This document shows, in pieces, positions 1 through 7,515 of a stretch of 10,000 nucleotides of DNA (position 1 is the stretch's first letter; each line of letters starts with the position of its first letter). This DNA comes from Actinidia chinensis. Taxonomy: Eukaryota; Streptophyta; Magnoliopsida; Ericales; Actinidiaceae. The notes under the pieces are model-generated. The model did no database searches, was not told the origin of the DNA, and saw nothing but the letters and a program-made list of their open reading frames with translations. Both the position numbers and the translations under genes were made by a program. The stretch covers positions 25,027,493 to 25,037,492 of the forward strand of contig CM018903.1 in NCBI GenBank assembly GCA_009663005.1, written 5' to 3'.

Positions 1-560
1 CTTTTTTCTCTTGGTTGGGAGGCGGCGGAGCGGGGTTTTTTTTTCATCATCTTAGGTACGATACCTTGATTCTTAGATATACGGATGTTCTTAAATTCAG
101 AGTTATATCTTGGCTTGGAAATTCACATTTCAATTTGGAGACCGAAAAATTTAGATTTTGAATTTTCAATTGGCACGGTGATCCACAACGGTGATCCACA
201 TGGAGAGATGTAATCGATTTGGCTTTATGTGATTGATTAGGTTGTATAAATTTTATTTCTTGAATAATAGGATTTCGTAGTGGACAAGGTATTGTACATG
301 TTTCTTTTTGAGAGACACTTGAGAGTTATTGGGAGTACGAGTTCACGTTATTAACATATCAAATTCATTGTAAAATGGTCATCATCAATTAAATGATGAA
401 TGATAGATGATCGATTACAAGTTCGTGTGAGTCGGTAACACATGATCTACATGTGGAATGCTATAAATTGAAAGAGTTTTACCTTCTCTGATGAATTTAA
501 CCACAACGACTTGACGTTATACAATAATGAATTAGTTTGACTTTTGGAGAGCATCTCGCC
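1..560 (+). other. Degenerate retrotransposon internal DNA, no recognisable gene
   Basis: AT-rich sequence with frequent stops in every frame. It lies upstream of the recognisable gypsy gag, so it is probably the 5' untranslated leader or decayed N-terminal gag of that element, but no motif confirms this. The only clear structure is a short exact tandem duplication at 175-200. Confidence 0.4.
175..200. repeat. Exact 13-bp tandem duplication
   Basis: The 13-mer ACGGTGATCCACA occurs twice, head to tail with no spacer (175-187 and 188-200). It looks like a simple local duplication by replication slippage inside decayed element DNA. Confidence 0.85.
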
Positions 561-599
561 ACATTGGATATTATGGCTTGTGAGGAATGATGTGTGAGA

Positions 600-1330
600 G
601 ATACCTTTGGTGATGATAATTTCTTACTAAGCGATATTACAACTATCATTATGCCTAATCGTTAAAAAATTTGATGTTGTTGTAGAAGCTATGACATCCT
701 AAGAGGGAAGGACGTAGAGGGGCTATAAAGCCTGAAGCCGAATGGACCGTGTAAAGAGAATTCGAGAAGGATTGTTCAAGTGGTCCAGATTACCGAAACC
801 CACACCAATGCACCGAGCCAACAAACAAGACTATTGAGAGGGTGTTAGAGAAATGATCAATACCGAGGGAATAGTAAGAGAAGGTCAGGAGGAAACTAAG
901 CATAGAACAAGGTTCAAACGGACAGATGTCCGGCTCTTCAAGTGGGAAGTCATCAACTCCACAAGAAGGCGCCGAGCACAAAGGAACAAAACACGCCCAC
1001 TAAAATTCAAACTTGCCCAAAATGTCAAAAGAAGCATTGGGGCGTATGCAACGAGAAAGTACGGCTTGTTATAAGTGTAGAAAAGAGGGATACGAATTAA
1101 AAATTGTCCCCAAATAAGAAAGAATGCAAGGAGTAAGAATGTCAGCATCAATTTGTAGCCCCACAACAACTTTTCTTAAGGGTTTTTTCGCAAAAAAAAG
1201 GAGGATGGTCAACCGCGGCAAGGCCAAGCTCCACCCTTATGCTAGAGAACATCCCAGCTTACTAATTCAAAAATGCCAGGTAACGTCCTTGTTGACTAAA
1301 CTGTTTTTTCCACCCTCTGAAACATAAAAA
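600..1330 (+). pseudogene. gag: Ty3/gypsy gag C-terminus running into the protease N-terminus (broken)
   Basis: Remnant of the capsid/nucleocapsid protein that would package the element RNA in cytoplasmic particles. The clearest evidence is two zinc knuckles. The first (1014-1049) reads CPKCQKKHWGVC, a complete CX2CX3HX3C finger. The second starts at 1067 with CYKC but has Tyr where the zinc-binding His should be (codon 1091-1093) and loses frame before the last Cys. The frame also shifts between the fingers. Basic, proline-containing linker coding lies just upstream (about 720-1010), and a stretch resembling the end of the gag capsid region is at about 670-700. After the knuckles, 1200-1320 resembles the linker leading to the gypsy protease, with stops and frameshifts; the catalytic DSG-type motif was not found. 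No start codon can be assigned. Confidence 0.65.
1014..1108 (+). other. Tandem gag zinc knuckles (first intact, second broken)
   Basis: The first knuckle, 1014-1049, has all four ligands in a CX2CX3HX3C pattern. The second, 1067-1108, would be CX2CX4HX4C; its His codon is TAC (Tyr) and a single-base loss shifts the frame before the last Cys. Knuckle one is in frame 1014, knuckle two in frame 1067, so they are not co-translated. Two adjacent fingers with this spacing are typical of plant Ty3/gypsy gag. Confidence 0.7.
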
Positions 1331-1528
1331 TCCTAATAATAATTATAAGATAGACATATAATCCTTCATCCCCAAGGGTTTTAGGTAATTATATATATAT
1401 TTTCTAGTTTGAAAGGCACGTTTCGATGTCGATCTGATGAATTATCTGATTCTTAGTGGATGGAGAGATAGAATTCCACATTCATCCAAATCGGATATTA
1501 GATCAGTTTTTTAAGGACTCCCTACCGT

Positions 1529-1819
1529 ATGTTTCCGTTAGAAACACACACAAAAAAAGAGGGGGGGAAAGTCAAACTCCCAGACGGGTTAGAAGACAAA
1601 GATTTCAATGCGCTAGCATGTCACATTAGGGTTCACACCTACGAGCCTGAATACATTGAAGTCAATGAGGTCCCTTCGGGAGCATCGATAAAATTGGCAC
1701 GTTACAATGACGATGTAGCACTTCATTGCACAAGGATGACATGCACAAATCGAAGAAATGACCACCAAATCAAGATGATAGAACTTACAGGCAACGGAAA
1801 AATTTTGAACAAGGGGTAA
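1529..1819 (+). CDS. Unassigned 96-codon open reading frame (doubtful gene)
   Basis: An ATG-to-stop frame of 96 codons inside the retrotransposon internal region. I do not recognise the product. The protein is hydrophilic, acidic at first (PDGLEDKDF near residue 18; a run rich in Glu, Tyr and Val near 38-48) and basic with two Cys at about 67-75. There is no signal peptide, membrane segment or known motif. It stands out because nearby frames are closed every few codons and its composition is balanced. It could be a surviving piece of gypsy pol, a captured host fragment or chance. A 110-codon frame on the opposite strand (1613-1942) overlaps most of it, which weakens the coding case for either. 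No promoter or splice sites can be assigned. Confidence 0.2.
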   Translation: MFPLETHTKKEGGKVKLPDGLEDKDFNALACHIRVHTYEPEYIEVNEVPSGASIKLARYNDDVALHCTRMTCTNRRNDHQIKMIELTGNGKILNKG

Positions 1820-2336
1820 GTTTAGTGACCCATAAATATGACTAATCACATCCTTAGCTGTGACCAACTTCATAGAGTTAACGTCATCCATTAGTACGAG
1901 TACACAGGAATCATTTGTGGGAGAAGTATATGAATATGACAATACACGGCATCTTCTTAGACGCTATTCGAGAATTAAGTGAAAACGAGTTAGAACGATT
2001 GTCATTAGAATAGAGCGAGCGATTCCAGGAGTTAAACTATTCGCATAAGATACGTAACGTAAAAGAGATTATCAGAGTAGTGAGCAAAAAGGCGTAGTTG
2101 CGAATAACTTGAGTTCAATTGAAAGTAATGGATCAAATTTGAGAAACCAGACAGTTTTACGTCATAGTAGCGCTGTTTGGTTAAGTCCTCATCGATCATT
2201 TCGATGGTTTTGGCCAAAATCTCGGGGAAGCATGATTTGTTTGGTTATCATCAGTCGAGACAACACATTGGGGATGGCCCATTGGATAGGGCAGTAGGGC
2301 GGTCGAAACAAGCAAGGTTAAACCCCACAGTTAGGT

Positions 2337-2371
2337 ACACGTAGTCACAGGTTAGGAAGACCACTACGTGT
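2337..2371. repeat. Short inverted repeat, 9-bp perfect stem
   Basis: ACACGTAGT (2337-2345) is followed after 17 nt by its exact reverse complement ACTACGTGT (2363-2371). It could fold as a stem-loop. It has no U-run or other context to suggest a function. Confidence 0.6.
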
Positions 2372-2788
2372 TCAATGTGTCGAGTGGACACTCATCGATG
2401 CGAAAAACTGGGATTAATAGTTTGATATGGAGACATCGTGGTTAATCCATGATATTATTCGCGGAGATTTTTAGGAGGATAGATTAAAAATTTAGAAATA
2501 GAGTGCGACTCAAATCTTGTAAAAGTATGTAAATTGCCTCTAGGATTAGTTGATTGAGGCTTATCTAATGAAACAAATGATAATTGAATCTTTAATCTGA
2601 TTCTAATCCTACGAAGCCCAACCTTTGAAGTGTGGGAGAATCTAATGGAAAAGGTGAATGTAGAATTGTTAGCCTAAAGTGGTAATGACAGCAATTATCC
2701 GAGGCGCGACGGAAGCGTGATTAGAACTACTAAACGTTGGTTGAATGCGACGTGTAGATAGGTCGAATGAACTATGGATGGCGTGAAA

Positions 2789-2848
2789 AATTTAATCTAC
2801 ACGCTATCAAGTTTGAGGACAAACTTTATAAAGGAGGGGAGAATGTAA
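2789..2848 (+). pseudogene. pol: Last codons of Ty3/gypsy pol, ending inside the 3' LTR
   Basis: One frame from 2789 reads through the polypurine tract and ends with a TAA at 2846-2848, two bases into the LTR. The last residues include a Ser-Leu-Arg-Thr-Asn-Phe-Ile-Lys-Glu-Gly run, which resembles the C-terminal tail of plant gypsy polyproteins, whose last codons overlap the purine tract. Upstream, integrase and any chromodomain are not recognisable. The short length makes this a positional call more than a sequence one. Confidence 0.4.
2830..2843 (+). other. Polypurine tract of the gypsy element
   Basis: AAAGGAGGGGAGAA is an all-purine run lying directly before the LTR start TGTAATACCCCG. 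In LTR retrotransposons this RNase H-resistant run primes plus-strand DNA synthesis, and its position fixes the left end of the 3' LTR at 2844. Confidence 0.85.
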
Positions 2849-2961
2849 TACCCCGAAACTAATAATTCTCATTGGTGTTCGAACGGGAGTATAGGCGTTC
2901 GAAAACGATAGAATGTTTAAACGATTAATAAGTAGTTCGAACGGTAATGCCAGAAAATGAA

Positions 2962-2993
2962 AAATAAAAAGGGACACGAAATAAAAGGGACAC
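2962..2993 (+). promoter_or_regulatory. Duplicated A-rich, TATA-like unit in the LTR
   Basis: AAATAAAAAGGGACAC (2962-2977) is repeated as AAATAAAAGGGACAC (2979-2993), differing by one A. The unit sits about 120 bp into the LTR and 85 bp before a long purine tract that looks like a transcribed leader. It may hold the LTR promoter, since plant TATA boxes are often ATAAAA-like, but this is inferred from position only. Confidence 0.35.
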
Positions 2994-3061
2994 ATCACAT
3001 GGGATAATTCCCAATCAGCAATACACCCACACACTTTTCCTTCAATTTACCAATTCCAAAA

Positions 3062-3170
3062 ACACACACACACGGATGAGAGGAGAGAGAAGGGGAAAAG
3101 AAGAAAGGAGGAAACGGAAGAGAAGAAGAAGGAGAGAAAGAAGAGGGAGAAGGTGAAGGAAGAAAGAGAG
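3062..3170 (+). repeat. (AC)6 microsatellite followed by a 93-bp purine tract
   Basis: (AC)6 at 3062-3073 is followed by 3078-3170, where 91 of 93 bases are purines (exceptions C3115 and T3154), built of GA, GAA and GGA units. GA-rich leaders near the start of transcription are common in plant LTRs. The pyrimidine strand creates long Phe/Leu/Ser-rich antisense open frames (3042-3245 and 3047-3400) that are composition artefacts. Confidence 0.85.
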
Positions 3171-3562
3171 CTTGAGAAGCTCATCAGGGCAAAAGACGCC
3201 ATTGTATGAGTTTGAGAAGTTAAAAAGAGTAAAAAACTTAGACACAATAATTCTAAAACGTATGTATATGTAGTGTAGTTTATTGGAGACTCCTGAGTCT
3301 CATTTGGGTCAAATAACATGTTATAGAGGTGATAAATTGATTCAAGTGAGGGTTTAGAACAATAAAAAAAACCCCACTTTGCTATGCTTTTGTTTTCCAA
3401 GCCTTAATCTTAGATCTACCATGTTAGAATTGTTTTTAAGAGTTAACTTGGTTGTTAACCATAATGGGTTTGTTCTTTGAGCTTAGAAGCCCGAAAGAAA
3501 TGGAAAAGAGTTTAGAGTTGATTGTGTGAGAGGAAGAAGAAGCTGTGAGTTCACAGGAAAAG

Positions 3563-3765
3563 AGTCGAACGTTTGACTGTGGTTCGAAGTTTGGTTCGAA
3601 CGTTTTAGGAAGGGTTCGAAAAAGTTTTGGTTCGAACGTTTTAGGGGTGACAAAAAAAAAAGGGGTCGAAACGTTTTGGTTCGAACGTTTTAGGAAAGGA
3701 GTCGAATGTTTTGGGAAGGGTTCGAATGTTGCGTTCGAACGTTTTTCAACTGTGGTTCGAACGGA
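3563..3765. repeat. Cluster of palindromic TTCGAA(CG) sites in the LTR
   Basis: Eight exact TTCGAA palindromes start at 3583, 3595, 3615, 3631, 3680, 3721, 3734 and 3756, with three decayed TCGAA copies at about 3565, 3666 and 3702. A longer unit, GGTTCGAACGTTTTAGG, occurs exactly three times (3593-3609, 3629-3645, 3678-3694), so the array grew partly by tandem duplication. Three further TTCGAA sites lie near the LTR start (2878, 2898, 2936). A plus-strand frame at 3545-3778 is open only because the repeat lacks stops; its protein repeats Phe-Gly-Ser-Asn-Val-Leu-Gly and is not a likely gene. Confidence 0.85.
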
Positions 3766-4077
3766 TCCTGAGGCTTAAATGGGGATGGAATTGTGCTCTG
3801 CACACTTAGAGTTATCCTAAGTGCACAAGAAGTTAAATAAACAAAACATATGCTTTGGTAGGAAAACTTGGAGTTTTCTATAAAGTTTCATAAGTTTTTT
3901 CTTATCATATTTGTTGATCATAGTAATGACAACGATACCTATCCCTTTTAATGTGTAGAACAGGCGACGTTTAGAGAGCTTCCAAGAGAATCCAGGTGAG
4001 TAACACGATGCCATGAACAAATTATATACTTTTAAAATGTTTTTACGACCTAATATCGTATATTGTCAATGGTTTTT

Positions 4078-4136
4078 CCATGTTTTCAATGCATAACGAT
4101 ATGTTATCAATATAAAATGCCATGTCTTCAATGTAT
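4078..4136 (+). repeat. Imperfect 17-bp direct repeat
   Basis: CCATGTTTTCAATGCAT (4078-4094) recurs as CCATGTCTTCAATGTAT (4120-4136), with two C/T differences and a 42-bp period. It lies in the central LTR and has no evident function. Confidence 0.6.
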
Positions 4137-4221
4137 GCTAATGCTATTATGTACGAAAGAAAACCCATAGATATTTGCTTTCAGTGAACGGTATATGTTC
4201 AAAGTACTATTCATGTGACAC

Positions 4222-4234
4222 TCGGGGTCCCCGA
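4222..4234. repeat. GC-rich palindrome in the LTR
   Basis: TCGGGG and CCCCGA flank a single T, making a perfect 13-bp inverted repeat in otherwise AT-rich sequence. It is a candidate protein-binding site or hairpin; no function can be assigned. Confidence 0.5.
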
Positions 4235-4974
4235 TGGTGGGACCTTAATCTAACCTAATGGTCCTAAAGGTAAATGAGGATGTTAATAAATCATTTACAA
4301 GGGCTATCTCAGCCTAAAGAGCTACCCGACCTATATGGTCCATGTGTTCTGTTTATGTTAATCCGAGTCGTACGCTTTCATGATATGCTATGTAATGTTT
4401 ATGAAAAAAAGTGAATGGCCATGTTTTATGCAAGATTAAGTTTTACAAACTAAAGTTTAATAAAAGCTATGTAGCTCACTTTTTTCAACACGTATGATGT
4501 ATGTATGATAATGAAACAAATCCATGGTATTTTACATTCATGCATCTGTTGTTATTCACCAAACTTTAGCGTAAACGTTTTCAAAATCCTTTTTAGGAAG
4601 CCAATCCGAGAGCCTTAAAGACAGTACGCTGCCAAATCATAGTTTTGTGGTGGCAAGGGGCCTTATGTAGTTTCTGACCATGGATTATACCTACGTTAAT
4701 GTAATTTATTAGCCACGTATGTATTATGTTTAAAAGTTGGCCCTTATTTATGTAGGTAAATTTTAAATACGTAGGCACAGCTCTGTACTACATTGTATAT
4801 AATCACAACTTTTATATTTCAGTTAGTAATGACGCTTTCGCAAAAATTTTACTATCATTTAAATGATATACACAGGTGATCAACCGAATGAGGTAAGTAG
4901 GCCTTATGTGGGGCCAAGCCACCGGCCATCACTGCCCATGATCCACATAAGCTGGTTCCCGGGGCGTGAAAAAA

Positions 4975-6019
4975 CAAGTGTGACTCTTTGGGGACATGCC
5001 TAAAAACGAGCATAAATAACCAACACTAAATACAATATTAGTTTCCTAGTATTAGTGCGCAACTACCAATCATACTTCTAATAGGGCTTAATCAATACCT
5101 TTCCTGAGTATCCTTTGCTGAGCTCAGACAGTACTCAGGGAGGTTCTAGCAGATTTAGTATTTTCCAAGCCAAATTTTTTCATAAGGTCTCTACATATTT
5201 GGATTGAAGATAAAAATCCCTTTATTTATCCATCTGTTTAACGGTAAACCTAGGAATATTTCAAACAAAAAAAAAATTCAACTTTCCCATCATACGCATT
5301 TCAAATTAACTTTTCAATATGTTCAGAAAAATTTTGAGCAAGCTTTCAGAAGTAGAACCCACCACAAGTCATCCATATAGATTGGAGTAATAATATGTCC
5401 TTAGATTTTCTTCTTTATAAACAGGGTTTATCAGCTCCCCCTCGAGAAAAGCTAGCTCTAGTAGAAAAGTAGTCAACCTTTCATACCAAGCTCAAGGTGT
5501 TTGTTTTAACTCATACAAAACTTTTTTAAGCTTGTACACATGGTCAGGATGCTTAAGATCCTCAAACCCTTTTGGTTGTTCAATATAGGCTTCTTCATAT
5601 AGAATGCCATTCATAAAAGCACTCTTTACATCCATCTGGTAAAGTCTAAAACCTAGATGACAAGCAATGGCAAGTAAAATTCAAATAAACTCTAACCTCA
5701 CAACAGGGGCAAAGGTCTCATCAAATTCTATTCTTTCAATTTGAGTGTAGCCTTGCGCTACAAGTCTTGCCTTATTCCTAGTGATAATGTCATATTCATC
5801 AGATTTATTTTTAAATATCCATTTGGTACCTATCATATTCACATTATTAAGTCTAGGTATAAGAGTCCATACATCATTACGCACAAATTGACCTAATTCT
5901 TCATACATAGTAGTTATCCAATGTTCATCAGTTAATGCTTCTTTCACATTTTTAGGTTCTAACGAAGAAATATAGCACAAGTAATTTATCTCATTCCTTA
6001 CTTGCCGCCTTGTCTTCAT
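4975..6019 (-). pseudogene. pol: Copia reverse transcriptase (RVT_2), broken and cut by the gypsy insertion
   Basis: Remnant of the reverse transcriptase that copies element RNA into DNA. An open segment of about 112 codons (6019-5681) carries MKTRRQVRNEINYLCYISS, GTKWIFKNK, NKARLVAQGYTQ and FDETFAPV, all typical of the RVT_2 family. It stops at TGA 5683-5681, where the family usually has Arg. Coding continues with QMDVKSAFMNG, whose catalytic Asp codon is 5632-5630. After at least one frameshift comes the catalytic box, YMDD at 5379-5368, intact although nearby frames are closed. A run of ten A at 5267-5276 interrupts a Phe-rich stretch, probably another frameshift. The last recognisable coding (about 5060-4975) encodes the end of the RT domain, just before RNase H, and then meets the gypsy LTR. 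The ATG at 6019 is not a real start; in the intact polyprotein this frame continues from integrase. Confidence 0.9.
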
Positions 6020-7035
6020 TGGTTCGTGACATCTCCAATTACTTGATCCAATGGGTGATTCAACTTTACTCTAGCTGATGGTTCTAGATTAATTCTAGAA
6101 TCCTCTACAGCTTTATCCATTCGAATCACTGCTCCATCTCTCTTTTTATTTTTCTCTTTTACAACATCTCCAGAAGTTGTACTATCCAAATCACAATCTT
6201 TATCAAGTGTATCATCAGTGTAAACTAAAGCATCATCAATCTCAACATTTATAGATTCCATAATAGTGAGAGTATATAAGTTATAAACATGATAAGCTCT
6301 ACTATTAATAGAATACCTAAGAAATATTCCTTCATAGTTTTGGGTATCAAACTTACCCAGTTGCTCTCTATCCCTTAGGATGTAGCATTTGCTCTTCAAT
6401 ACCCAAAAGTATTTAACATTAGGCTTTTTACCTTTCCACAGTTCATAGGGAGTCTGCTTGGTACCAACTTTTAGATAGACTCGGTTTGTAATATAGCATG
6501 CAATATTTACTGCCTTGGCCCAAAACTTATGAAGAACTTTCTTCCCATTCAACATACCTCGAGCCATTTTCTGGATTACCCGATTCTTCCTTTCCACTAC
6601 GCCATTCTATTGTGGTTCTTGGGTGCAGAGAATTCATGTCTTATGACCTGTCCATCATAAAAGTTAGCAAACTCATATTTTTCAAATTTCCTACCATGAT
6701 CTGTGCATATCTTGCAAATGCATCCAATTTTTGAGCCTTTCTCTACCTGCACTTTCAAACATAAGGCTCAAAACACAAAAAATGTCAGATTTTTCATGAA
6801 TAAAATTAACCTATGTAAATCTAGAGAAATCATCCACAACAACAAAAATATATTTCATTCCTCCAATACTCTCTATTTGAGTGGGGCCAATTAGATCCAT
6901 ATGGATAAATTCAAGTGGTTTAGTGGTTGTAATCTACTTAATTTTTTTGTGTGTGGACTTAATTTGCTTTCCTAATTGACATGGTCAACAAACACAACTT
7001 GTGATTTTTTCAAGTTTTGGAATCCCATGGATGAG
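6016..7035 (-). pseudogene. pol: Copia integrase, core and C-terminal region, broken
   Basis: Remnant of the integrase that inserts element DNA into the chromosome. The catalytic triad can be located: Asp in HMDLIGP (codon 6897-6895), Asp in TDHG (6701-6699) and Glu in VERKNR (6594-6592). The last two are about 35 codons apart, as expected for D,D35E. All three residues survive, but frameshifts lie between first and second and between second and third. In-frame stops include TAG 6813-6811 (a Trp in the family), one between the two zinc-binding Cys of the N-terminal finger, and one just before the Glu. An open segment, 6597-6016, covers MARGMLNGKK, the PYELWKGKKPN block, NSRAYHVYN and an acidic linker to RT. 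Its apparent GTG start is internal. The frame shifts again at 6019-6016, where RT coding begins. Confidence 0.9.
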
Positions 7036-7515
7036 TTATGAGCTAGAAAGTTTAGAGAGATCATTAAAGTTTACGTGGCCAAGTCTTTGATGCCACAACT
7101 CAGTCTCATTCAGTTTAGCAGAATTACACATAATACCACTCTCTGAGGTAATCCTATAGCAATTGTTATAAGTGCTTACACCTTTCATAACACAAGTACC
7201 ATCTTTATCAAAAATAAAACACTCTGTTTTAGAAAACTGTACTTGATGTTGTGCGTCACATAGCTGACTAATACTTATGAGATTAGCCTTTAACCCTTCA
7301 ACTAGTAAGACGTTAGTGAGATTTGGTAACCCTTGAGATCTTATATTACATTTTTCCACAACTTTGGAAGTACTGCCATCTCCAAAGATTACTAGACCTC
7401 CATCACATTTAGTCACATTATCAAAAAAAACTTTATTGCTACACATATGCCTAGAATAACCATTATTTAAAAAACACATATTCAAATTGTGAGTCTTTAG
7501 TGCAGTGTGGACCAC
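7036..7515 (-). pseudogene. pol: Copia protease and gag-pre-integrase domain, catalytic Asp lost
   Basis: An open stretch of about 159 codons covering the aspartic protease core and the gag-pre-integrase domain. The protease would cleave the polyprotein in virus-like particles. The block around residues 12-24 (LNMCFLNNGYSRHM) aligns with the copia active site, where the family has Asp-Ser-Gly; here the triad reads Asn-Asn-Gly (codons 7467-7459), so the enzyme would be inactive. Next come FGDGSTSKV, LTNVLLVEGLKANLISISQL (about 66-85) and LWHQRLGHVNF near the end, which supplies the two His of the integrase HHCC zinc finger. The frame closes at TAA 7038-7036, and the same frame continues beyond it into integrase. 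The initial ATG is internal, and upstream gag coding is in another frame. Confidence 0.88.

Larger units (their letters stand above)
1331..2788 (+). other. Internal region of the gypsy element, pol mostly missing
   Basis: This 1.46-kb stretch should hold protease, reverse transcriptase, RNase H and integrase, but none of their hallmark motifs was recognised: no YMDD-type RT box, no RNase H acidic motifs, no integrase DDE. It contains a short AT run at about 1391-1400, a 96-codon open frame at 1529-1819 (listed separately) and a 9-bp stem-loop at 2337-2371. The rest is AT-rich with stops in all frames. It is either a deleted, mutated pol or unrelated filler between gag and the purine tract; I cannot tell which. 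Confidence 0.5.
1..4971 (+). mobile_element. Ty3/gypsy LTR retrotransposon, 3' part, decayed and internally deleted
   Basis: This is the 3' portion of a plus-strand Ty3/gypsy element, probably of the Tekay/Del chromovirus type. The parts seen in order are a gag remnant with tandem zinc knuckles (1014-1108), a gap with little recognisable pol, the last pol codons (2789-2848), a purine-rich tract (2830-2843) and a 3' LTR (2844-4971). The lineage is inferred from the paired knuckle layout CX2CX3HX3C then CX2CX4HX4C, from the LTR start TGTAATACCCCG directly after the purine tract, and from the long LTR. The distance from gag to the purine tract is only about 1.5 kb, whereas an intact gypsy pol needs roughly 3.5-4 kb, so most of pol is deleted or unrecognisable. 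The 5' LTR and primer binding site are outside the window. Confidence 0.8.
2844..4971 (+). repeat. 3' LTR of the gypsy element, about 2.1 kb
   Basis: The LTR starts TGTAATACCCCG immediately after the purine tract. Its proposed end is CGGGGCGTGAAA (4960-4971), an imperfect inverted match to the start; the usual terminal CA reads AA. Directly after it, the minus strand becomes clear copia reverse transcriptase coding, which independently supports the right boundary to within a few bases. Inside are TTCGAA sites near both the start and the middle, a duplicated A-rich unit, a 93-bp purine tract, short direct repeats near 4078-4136 and a GC-rich palindrome at 4222-4234. There are no coding frames of note. 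The 2.1-kb length suits Tekay/Del-type elements. The exact target-site duplication cannot be set without the other LTR. Confidence 0.75.

Noticed and set aside
853..1074. Plus-strand 73-codon frame over gag
   Set aside because: It is out of frame with both zinc knuckles; the knuckle frames are better supported.
885..1169. Hydrophobic minus-strand 94-codon frame resembling a membrane protein
   Set aside because: It is antisense to the basic gag linker and knuckles of the gypsy element; no independent support.
3042..3400. Antisense frames rich in Phe, Leu and Ser resembling membrane proteins
   Set aside because: They come from the pyrimidine strand of the 93-bp purine tract and are composition artefacts.
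3583..3761. Heat-shock elements, since TTC and GAA units are repeated
   Set aside because: Plant heat-shock elements need GAA and TTC units separated by two bases; here TTC and GAA abut directly with irregular spacing between sites.
3754..3765. Possible Pol III B box (GGTTCGA-type) in the TTCGAA array
   Set aside because: The sites read GGTTCGAACG; the C required at the end of the B-box consensus is replaced by G, and no A box or tRNA fold accompanies them.
3545..3778. Plus-strand 77-codon open frame with repeated Phe-Gly-Ser-Asn-Val-Leu-Gly
   Set aside because: The protein repeat is only the translation of the TTCGAACG array inside the LTR; there is no sign of coding constraint.
6498..6894. 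Two plus-strand frames over integrase
   Set aside because: They are antisense to the minus-strand integrase with its DDE residues.
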